9,355 bases of DNA. Source: an uncultured Clostridiaceae bacterium (GTDB taxonomy: Bacteria > Bacillota > Clostridia > Lachnospirales > Lachnospiraceae). Of the stretch, positions 1 through 5,580 are shown in pieces (position 1 is the stretch's first letter; the number at the start of each line of letters is the position of its first letter). The translations under genes were made by a program, and so were the position numbers. Under the pieces are notes generated by a model, which searched no databases, was not told where the DNA came from, and saw only the letters and a program-made list of their open reading frames with translations. Location of the stretch: the NCBI GenBank assembly GCA_949948825.1, contig CATLIJ010000084.1, forward strand, positions 1 to 9,355, read 5' to 3'.

Positions 1-61
1 CCGTCAGCTGCTGATCCTCTCCCACTTCGCTGTAACGAATCCGGGCATCAAACGAATACAT
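1..61 (-). CDS. Acyl-ACP thioesterase, N-terminal fragment (cut by window edge)
   Basis: Only the first 20 codons are visible; the rest lies beyond the left edge. The peptide begins MYSFDARIRYSEVGEDQQLT. This resembles the first strand of the HotDog fold in clostridial acyl-ACP/acyl-CoA thioesterases, whose N-termini typically run M-Y-S-F-x-x-R-I-R-Y-S-E. Members hydrolyse acyl-ACP to free fatty acid in the cytoplasm. The ATG at 61 is preferred because a GGGGG Shine-Dalgarno-like run at 68-72 lies 6 nt upstream. Another in-frame ATG at 67 would sit directly against that run. A promoter at 109-137 is correctly placed for an approximately 40-nt leader. The assignment rests on about 20 residues, so the family is probable rather than certain. 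Confidence 0.6.
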   Translation of the reverse strand, partial: MYSFDARIRYSEVGEDQQLT

Positions 62-108
62 GCCCATCCCCCTTTTCAGTAAAAAATCAAAATGAGCTGT
101 CCCAGTCA

Positions 109-137
109 ATTATATAGTATTTCCATACCAATGTCCA
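109..137 (-). promoter_or_regulatory. Sigma-A-type promoter for the thioesterase gene
   Basis: Read on the minus strand, TGGACA (132-137, five of six matches to the -35 consensus) is followed by a 17-nt spacer and a perfect TATAAT (109-114). Transcription would begin near 102, giving an approximately 40-nt leader before the ATG at 61. This suggests the thioesterase is expressed independently of the uronate genes upstream. Confidence 0.7.
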
Positions 138-243
138 TAAGAAACTGCTATTTCCTACTAAAAAGCTTGGCTGACAAGCGGCTGCAACCTTTTGCTTCTC
201 CAAAAACCACAGTTTGTCCTCCCTGCCAGTGTTCTTGTAATTA
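138..243. other. Intergenic stretch without a supported gene
   Basis: This lies between the thioesterase promoter and the cloverleaf element. It holds a short inverted repeat, GCTTG/CAAGC, around 164-180, and nothing else that can be supported. Open frames crossing it on either strand run through the promoter or the hairpins, have no ribosome binding site, and resemble no protein family I recognise. Confidence 0.5.
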
Positions 244-392
244 TTACTGTTCACGGGGGGCATCTTCTTGCCCGTGTTCGACGGACAAGAAGCATCAGGC
301 GTTCGCCTGATGTGGAATCTGGCATAAATTTGGGCTTTCAAGCGAGCTTGACACCCAAATTCATGCCAGATTCCCCGCCCCGTGAACTGTAA
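244..392. repeat. Cloverleaf of nested inverted repeats (structured intergenic element)
   Basis: An outer stem pairs 249-258 (GTTCACGGGG) with 378-387 (CCCCGTGAAC) perfectly. It extends by four more pairs (244-247 with 389-392) after one T-T mismatch. It encloses three almost abutting hairpins. Hairpin A pairs CTTCTTG at 264-270 with CAAGAAG at 286-292, then CCGT at 272-275 with ACGG at 281-284, with an A-C mismatch between. Hairpin B is CATCAGGCG (293-301) against CGCCTGATG (304-312). Hairpin C pairs 314-325 with 363-374 (12 bp), then 327-334 with 354-361 (8 bp), then 338-343 with 346-351. Unpaired junctions are only 1-5 nt. The element ends 3 nt after the stop codon of the YhcH-type gene on the minus strand. 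No T-tract follows any hairpin, so it is not a classical intrinsic terminator. It may be a mobile intergenic repeat, an mRNA 3'-end structure or an RNA gene; the sequence does not decide between these. Confidence 0.8.
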
Positions 393-395
393 CTT

Positions 396-860
396 TTAAT
401 TCTCTTTAATCTTCACAACCACCTTTTTTACAAAAGACGGCGCTCCATTGGCAGCCTTGGGTTTGTGGCCATCCCATGGAAAGAAGATCATAAAATCCCC
501 CTCATTGCAGATCACCTGCAGACCAGGATTCTCATTATCAAATTTGATCACATCCTTCTCTGCATTATATTCTCCCACAGCATTCAACGCTTCCACAGGC
601 GCATAGGTCATAACCTCAGTTCCGTCAATCACATACTGGATATCCGTATAATCCTTATGGGCCTCATACCTGGCCTCCTCCCAGGGCAGGGTTGTATAAG
701 TCATGACATTGGCATACACATTCTTCCCGTCAATCTCATACTTTCCATTCTCCAGAGCAGCCAGATCATTGGCCTTCAGCCACTCCACTGCCTTGGCATA
801 GCGCCCTTCCACCCCCAGACTCTTATAAAAGTCCAGATTCTTTGCCTGATCCAATACCAT
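396..860 (-). CDS. YhcH/YjgK/YiaL family protein (DUF386), probable sugar anomerase or ring-opening enzyme
   Basis: This 154-aa cytoplasmic cupin-like protein matches the normal length of the YhcH/YjgK/YiaL family. Diagnostic residues are visible: E66, H68, D73 and Q75 in YEAHKDYTDIQ, and FFPWDGHKP at 126-134 with D130 and H132. These are the likely metal and sugar ligands. Characterised relatives include NanQ (YhcH), an N-acetylneuraminate anomerase, and EbgC, a beta-galactosidase subunit. Here the neighbour is kduI, so the substrate is more likely a uronate or its unsaturated derivative (inference). AGGAGGA at 869-875 lies 8 nt before the ATG. The 58-nt gap after kduI and shared strand suggest one transcript. 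The cloverleaf element begins 3 nt after the stop codon. Family is confident; substrate is not. Confidence 0.88.
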   Translation of the reverse strand: MVLDQAKNLDFYKSLGVEGRYAKAVEWLKANDLAALENGKYEIDGKNVYANVMTYTTLPWEEARYEAHKDYTDIQYVIDGTEVMTYAPVEALNAVGEYNAEKDVIKFDNENPGLQVICNEGDFMIFFPWDGHKPKAANGAPSFVKKVVVKIKEN

Positions 861-918
861 AGTGCCTGTCCTCCTGTATTCTTAAATATTTAAAAAGTAA
901 CATTATATTGATAACGAT

Positions 919-1761
919 TTACCGCATCTGTACAGGCGGAATCGTATCCATATCGTCAAATGCCTGGTTTTCTCCTCCCATGGCCCAGATAAAGGTATAG
1001 CTGCTGGTTCCCGCGCCTGCATGAATACTCCAGGAGGGGCTGATCACAGCCTGTTCATTCTGCATTACAATATGGCGGGTCTCCTGTCCCTCTCCCATCA
1101 TGTGGAAGACCACATTTCCCTCCGGGATCTCAAAATACATGTAAACCTCCATGCGCCTCTCATGAGTATGAGCTGGCATTGTATTCCACACACTGCCCGG
1201 TTCCAGCACTGTCATTCCCATAGAAAGCTGACAGGTCTCCAGCACATCCGGATGAATAAACTGATTGATCACCCGCTTATTGGAGGTCTCTGCCGCGCCA
1301 AGCGGCTTCTTGGCTGCCTTTTCAATCGGAATAAATGTTGTCTTGCATGCCTTGTGAGCTGGCGCGCTTACCATATAAAATTTAGCCGGAGCCGATGAAT
1401 CATCACTGGAGAAAAGAACCTCCTTTGCCCCCTTTGTCACATACAGACAATCCTTATATCCCATATGAAAAGTCTCCTGGTCCACAGTCACAGTCCCGCT
1501 GCCGCCAATATTAAAAATCCCGACCTCTCTCCGCTCCAGAAAATACTGTGTTCCAAAATTTTTCCAGATATCAATTCCCTTGTCAATCGATACCGTCTCT
1601 GTGGTAGGCATACAGCCCAAAGTAACCATACGGTCCACATGAGAATATACTGCAACCACCTCATTGGCCACATACAGATTCTCAATGAGAAATTCCCTTC
1701 TGGTCTCCTCTGTAGTATAACGCTTAAAGTCTCTTTGATTCGCAGAATAACGAATGTCCAT
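919..1761 (-). CDS. kduI: 5-dehydro-4-deoxy-D-glucuronate isomerase
   Basis: KduI converts 5-keto-4-deoxyuronate (DKI) to 2,5-diketo-3-deoxygluconate, a cytoplasmic step in breakdown of pectin and glycosaminoglycan uronates. The product is 280 aa against 278 for E. coli KduI. The four zinc ligands are at H198, H200 and E205 in PAHTHERRME and H247 in SWSIHAG. Each sits exactly two residues later than the ligands known in E. coli (H196, H198, E203, H245). The start at 1761 has AAGGAG at 1769-1774, 7 nt upstream, and begins MDIRYSANQRDFKRY as expected. A longer frame reaching 1842 would begin upstream of the promoter and carry a non-family leader, so it is rejected. The gene leads a likely two-gene unit with the YhcH-type gene. 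No KduD, KdgK or transporter lies in the window. Confidence 0.95.
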   Translation of the reverse strand: MDIRYSANQRDFKRYTTEETRREFLIENLYVANEVVAVYSHVDRMVTLGCMPTTETVSIDKGIDIWKNFGTQYFLERREVGIFNIGGSGTVTVDQETFHMGYKDCLYVTKGAKEVLFSSDDSSAPAKFYMVSAPAHKACKTTFIPIEKAAKKPLGAAETSNKRVINQFIHPDVLETCQLSMGMTVLEPGSVWNTMPAHTHERRMEVYMYFEIPEGNVVFHMMGEGQETRHIVMQNEQAVISPSWSIHAGAGTSSYTFIWAMGGENQAFDDMDTIPPVQMR

Positions 1762-1804
1762 CTCCTGTCTCCTTCCTGAAAAACACATGAAAACTACACT
1801 ATTT

Positions 1805-1832
1805 ATTATAATAGATTTCCAAAAATATGCAA
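1805..1832 (-). promoter_or_regulatory. Probable promoter of kduI
   Basis: On the minus strand a perfect TATAAT (1805-1810) is preceded, after a 16-nt AT-rich spacer, by TTGCAT (1827-1832), a partial -35 match. Transcription would start near 1798, leaving a leader of about 37 nt that contains the AAGGAG ribosome binding site. The position supports the kduI start at 1761. Confidence 0.55.
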
Positions 1833-1926
1833 GGATTTCCATATAGTTCTCTGCAAATCGCTTATATCAGCCGTAACAATTCATGTCTGCTCCCACATTG
1901 GATGGACATGCGGTGCTTCCTGCCTG

Positions 1927-4401
1927 TCACTCCATCTCCACCCCGCACACAAAATCATTGCCCCTTGTCCGGAAATATTCCGTGCTGTCATTAAGCCCCA
2001 CTTTGGTAATCTCCCTGGTAGCCGGATTATACACGGACACATTATACTGGTCAAATCCACAAAGCAGCAGATAAGAGCCTTCCCCCGTGTATCCGATTAC
2101 CGGAATCCCCTGATCCACAAAATACAGCATCTGAGCCATGCTGCAGCCCCGCGCATCCAAAAGAGCCACTCCGTCATTATAGCTCCGGCTGGAGGAAAAT
2201 CCATCCAGATGACGTTCCACCGCAGCAAAGGCAGTCAGAGGATCACGGATATTCTTTATGCTGCCGCGATTCACCCTGCTCCAGAGAATCTGTTGGTTCT
2301 GATCTGTCACAATGCCCATGCGCTCATAAGCAGTTTCCACTGCACGGGTAAAATCAGAAGTAATTTTTAAAAGCCAACCTCCTCCATAAGCATAAAACCG
2401 AAGACCCTGAAACTGGGAATCTGACTTAAGCTCCAGCAGACAGGCAGCTTCTGCCCCCACCTTCTCCGGCGCTCCGTTACGGATTCCCTTACCGCTCCGA
2501 ATCTCTTCATCCAACTGAACAAAATAGACCCGGCCCCGCTCCTGAGAGGCAAACCATCCGATTCCCTCCAGACTTCCCGGCCCCATATCCACATTGCACA
2601 CAATGGTATCCTCCTGCGCTTCCACATAACTCCACTCGCCAGTCTTTGTCATTCGTTCCAGATGAATCCGGCTGTCATCCACCATCACACTGTTAATATA
2701 ATATCCATCCTTTTCATACCTGGTTTCCGCCTGCATTTCATCATTGATAATTTCTACCGCATACATGGGATACCCTTCTGTTCTGCCATTGGAAATCCAC
2801 TGTTCTCCTGCCTTTGAAATTCCGTAAACCAGATCTCTTCCCACAAATCCCAATGTCTGCACATATTCATTCTCATTTCCGCGAATATCATGCTTTTCTC
2901 CTGTCTCCAAATCCATCAGATGAAGCATCACGGTTTCATACCGTTTTCCGCCCTCCTGCCATGCAAACCGCGCATGATCCGTACTGACCGCAAAGCTTCC
3001 CTCCTCCAGTCCATCTGCCACAATCATGGCCTCATTGCTCTTCAGATCAATTCCATAAACCGCATGGTCCAGATACAGATACAGCATATCAGATCCAGAA
3101 CGGTATGTCAGCTGATTTAAGTCTGCCTCCAATTCCCCAAAGGAAGCTTTTACCGGAATAAAAAACAATTCCTGAAGCACATTATTTTCTCTGTCATACC
3201 GGTATCCCACAATGCCAAAATGCCCCTCATGGTTTCCCCGGTTCTGATACCCATATACGAGAAAATCCATATTTCCCGTATCCTCTACCTGAAGAATGTG
3301 AATATCATGTTGATTAAAGGAATTCTGTATGCTGGATTCACCGCTCCCCCGGAAAGAAAAAATCTTGGTTCCATGACGTTCCTCCTGATCATAGCTCCAC
3401 AAATCCCGATTTACCCGATATGCGATTATATTGCCATCCGGACTCTTTCTGGCTCCCACCCGCTCATCATTGGTTATGCCAAGAGTGAGCCTTCTGCCTG
3501 CATAATCTGTGCGGACTCCGCTGAAAATCTGATCCACAACCCGCTCATAATCCATGAGATAAGTCCGGATTTCATTCCACTTCATTGTAAAGCTTTCTTC
3601 TACCTGATAACGTTCCCTGCCAAATGCCCCTTCTCTGAAAGCCAGATAATTCAGGCTGACACAGCCCATAATTCCATCCATCTCCTTCAAAGTCACCTGC
3701 ACCGGACCGCCTTGCTCCATCTTTAAGCCACCCCAGGTCAAATGAGAAAAACTGGAGTGGATACAGGTATGTCCAAATGAACTATTATCCTCACTGCTGG
3801 TAGGCTCCATATAAGTCACCAGCCCCTGAGCCTGATCATAGAAAAAAGTCCTGGTGGAAAAATCTGTGGCTAAATCCACCATGGATTTCGCTTTTTCCGG
3901 ATTTGTCCAAATAATCCGGGTATAGTAACAAACCGTTCCCATGGATTCCGTATCCACATCCAGCCTCAGCAAATATTCCCGGTCCTCAGCCAGCAAATTC
4001 TGTATGGGAAGCACTGCCCTTACCCCATCCTCTCCTGTATCCCAGGTATCCAGACGGGTATGCTCCACCAGACGCTGTAAATCCAGGCTTCGGATTTCGT
4101 AACGGATTCCAAGTATGGTCTGGCTGCCTCCTTCCATATGAATCCGCAAAGCCCGGTCCTCAGGAAGAATGGTAAGGCTGTCCCGCGCCGCCGCATTGCC
4201 CATATCCTGCCGGTAGCCATGCATGGGATTCATCTCTCTTCCCAGCATCTCCACATATACTACCGGCAGGCTTGCTTCATCAAATACCAGATACTTTGTC
4301 TCTCCGGTTCCTGTCCAATCCCGGCTCCCAATCATATACACTGCCAATGCTGCTGCAAAAACACCAAACAAAATTCCAACCTTTTTCATCATGTGATTCA
4401 T
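1927..4401 (-). CDS. Membrane-anchored extracytoplasmic protein of unknown function with C39-peptidase-like C-terminus
   Basis: I do not recognise a named function; it resembles large uncharacterised proteins of Lachnospiraceae. The 824-aa product has a short basic N-terminus and one hydrophobic segment (about 8-25) with no lipobox cysteine, so it is probably an uncleaved signal anchor with the rest outside. Residues about 32-300 form a beta-rich region containing YEIRSLD (101-107). A SPDGNIIAYR stretch (320-329) and similar strand-rich segments up to about 650 suggest a TolB/WD-like propeller. The C-terminus (about 745-800) resembles the last part of C39-like papain-fold domains: M-x-x-M-L-Y-F-V-D-Q-G-I-P-V-I, then LLLCGFDQYNVSVYNP. 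The usual GH dyad position reads S776-Y777, and no cysteine is seen where the nucleophile is expected, so it is probably non-catalytic. The 4401 start has AAGG about 11 nt upstream; ATGs at 4392 and 4389 are alternatives. It stands as a single-gene unit on its strand. Confidence 0.75.
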   Translation of the reverse strand: MNHMMKKVGILFGVFAAALAVYMIGSRDWTGTGETKYLVFDEASLPVVYVEMLGREMNPMHGYRQDMGNAAARDSLTILPEDRALRIHMEGGSQTILGIRYEIRSLDLQRLVEHTRLDTWDTGEDGVRAVLPIQNLLAEDREYLLRLDVDTESMGTVCYYTRIIWTNPEKAKSMVDLATDFSTRTFFYDQAQGLVTYMEPTSSEDNSSFGHTCIHSSFSHLTWGGLKMEQGGPVQVTLKEMDGIMGCVSLNYLAFREGAFGRERYQVEESFTMKWNEIRTYLMDYERVVDQIFSGVRTDYAGRRLTLGITNDERVGARKSPDGNIIAYRVNRDLWSYDQEERHGTKIFSFRGSGESSIQNSFNQHDIHILQVEDTGNMDFLVYGYQNRGNHEGHFGIVGYRYDRENNVLQELFFIPVKASFGELEADLNQLTYRSGSDMLYLYLDHAVYGIDLKSNEAMIVADGLEEGSFAVSTDHARFAWQEGGKRYETVMLHLMDLETGEKHDIRGNENEYVQTLGFVGRDLVYGISKAGEQWISNGRTEGYPMYAVEIINDEMQAETRYEKDGYYINSVMVDDSRIHLERMTKTGEWSYVEAQEDTIVCNVDMGPGSLEGIGWFASQERGRVYFVQLDEEIRSGKGIRNGAPEKVGAEAACLLELKSDSQFQGLRFYAYGGGWLLKITSDFTRAVETAYERMGIVTDQNQQILWSRVNRGSIKNIRDPLTAFAAVERHLDGFSSSRSYNDGVALLDARGCSMAQMLYFVDQGIPVIGYTGEGSYLLLCGFDQYNVSVYNPATREITKVGLNDSTEYFRTRGNDFVCGVEME

Positions 4402-4447
4402 ATAATCTGTTTCCTTATCTATCCATTCGTCTGCTTAGTCCAATCTT

Positions 4448-4476
4448 ATTTTATCTGCTTTTGGGCCAAACTACAA
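4448..4476 (-). promoter_or_regulatory. Possible promoter of the 824-aa protein gene
   Basis: On the minus strand TTGTAG (4471-4476) is separated by 17 nt from TAAAAT (4448-4453), about 40 nt before the start codon at 4401. Matches to consensus are partial, so this is the best candidate seen rather than a firm call. It diverges from the stronger plus-strand promoter at 4538-4566. Confidence 0.35.
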
Positions 4477-4537
4477 CCAGGTTCTTATTTTTTTTCTAAA
4501 ATTTTCAAAATTTTCATTTTTTCATTATTTTTTCCCC

Positions 4538-4566
4538 TTGCAAAACTGCATAAAATCTAATATAAT
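4538..4566 (+). promoter_or_regulatory. Sigma-A-type promoter of the DUF5688 gene, with AT-rich upstream tract
   Basis: TTGCAA (4538-4543), a 17-nt spacer and a perfect TATAAT (4561-4566) precede the gene. The 50 nt before the -35 are almost pure A/T and include two copies of AAAATTTTC, which could act as an UP element. A leader of about 49 nt carries GGGAGG at 4609-4614, 7 nt before the ATG at 4622. The leader is too short for a known riboswitch. Confidence 0.65.
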
Positions 4567-4621
4567 GATTACTGTTATATTCTGATTTTCTAAATTTCTA
4601 TACAATCTGGGAGGTATCTTT

Positions 4622-5580
4622 ATGAATTACACAAATTTTTTGGAAACTGTAAACAAGACTTTAGAGGGCATGCTGACAGAAGAACAGCAGATCATTATTC
4701 GTCCGGTCCCTAAAAACAATGGTATTTTACTGGATGGATTAAGCATTCAGACAACAGGCTCTCATGTGACGCCCGTGGTTTATCTGAATCCGTACTACGA
4801 ACAATATCTGGACGGAATGACCATTCCGGAGATCTGTCAGGATATTAAAGACCTGTTTGGACAGGACCTTCCGCCTTTTGCCAGCGAAGAAAGTCTCGAA
4901 GATTTTGACGCCATGAAATCCAGGGTTATGATGAAGCTGATTCATGCTGATTCCAATGAAAAGCTTCTCTTGGAAATTCCGCACATTCCCTGTCTGGATC
5001 TGGCTATTGTATTTTATCTGTTTCTTGACCGCAATCCTGCCGGACAGATGACAGCGCTGATTCACAATGACCTTTTAGAGCGCTGGCAGACCACCCCTAA
5101 AAAGCTTTTTAGTCTGGCACGGAAAACACCCCCAAAGCTTATCCAGCAGAGATTCAAAGCATGTCAGACGTCATGAAGGAGATTGCCCGTCAGCATATGG
5201 GAGAGGATTACAGCGAAGAGGCCCTGGAGCAGCTTCTGGAGGAGGAAAATGATCCCTCCCCGCTCTATGTGCTTAGCAATCAGACCGGAATCTATGGCGC
5301 ATGCTGCATTCTTTATCAGGACTTGTTAAAAAACTTCGCAGATTCTTTTGAAAGAGACTTGATCGTCCTTCCCTCCAGCATCCACGAAGTTCTCCTGACC
5401 CCTGATGAACAGGGACTTTCCTATGATTATCTCAACGCTATGGTAGTTCAGATCAACCATTCCGAGGTTCCGGTGGAGGACCAGCTTTCTAACCATATTT
5501 ATCTTTACACCCGCAAAGACGACCAGCTTCATATCCTCGCAGGCAGCGATGATTTGTCCGGCTCCTCCGGTCCATCCTAA
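4622..5580 (+). pseudogene. DUF5688-type protein gene interrupted by a -1 frameshift
   Basis: Two overlapping frames encode parts of one protein. Frame one (4622-5176) gives 184 aa and its last family-like residues are RFK (177-179). The other frame continues at once with SMSDVMKEIARQHMG and runs to 5580. Adding one A to the AAA at 5156-5158 would restore a single 319-aa protein, near the usual size of DUF5688 proteins, which are common in Lachnospiraceae and have no known function. The restored C-terminal half has the family-like PLYVLSNQTGIYGA and LPSSIHEVLL stretches. The promoter and GGGAGG site are intact. An ATG at 5161 could start the 139-aa second half, but no ribosome binding site precedes it. 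It is either a recent natural frameshift or a base-calling error in a short A run. The stop codon overlaps that of feoB on the other strand. Confidence 0.75.

Noticed and set aside
87..341. 84-codon open frame on the minus strand
   Set aside because: It runs through hairpins B and C (part) and A of the cloverleaf and through the thioesterase promoter, has no ribosome binding site, and shows no protein family pattern. It is a by-product of the structured element.
244..392. Cloverleaf as an intrinsic terminator or a tRNA
   Set aside because: No T-run follows any stem in either direction, and its stem lengths and size do not match a tRNA.
902..907. TATAAT on the minus strand in the kduI to YhcH-type gap
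   Set aside because: No acceptable -35 lies 16-18 nt upstream and no extended -10 TG is present; the two genes are more simply cotranscribed.
1762..1842. Longer N-terminus for KduI starting at 1842
   Set aside because: It would start upstream of the -35/-10 promoter, adds 27 residues foreign to the family, and the inner ATG at 1761 has a well-spaced AAGGAG.
1840..1870. Catabolite (cre-like) site upstream of kduI
   Set aside because: A CG-centred stretch near AAGCGATTT matches only part of the cre pattern, with at least three mismatches at fixed positions.
1882..1910. Hairpin CATGTC/GACATG as terminator of the 824-aa gene
   Set aside because: The stem is only 6 bp with a large loop, and no T-tract follows it on the minus strand.
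5150..5165. Programmed -1 frameshifting in the DUF5688-type gene
   Set aside because: The zero-frame codons TTC AAA GCA do not form an X-XXY-YYZ slippery heptamer, and slipping on AAA would repair to CAA, a poor match. A plain indel fits better.
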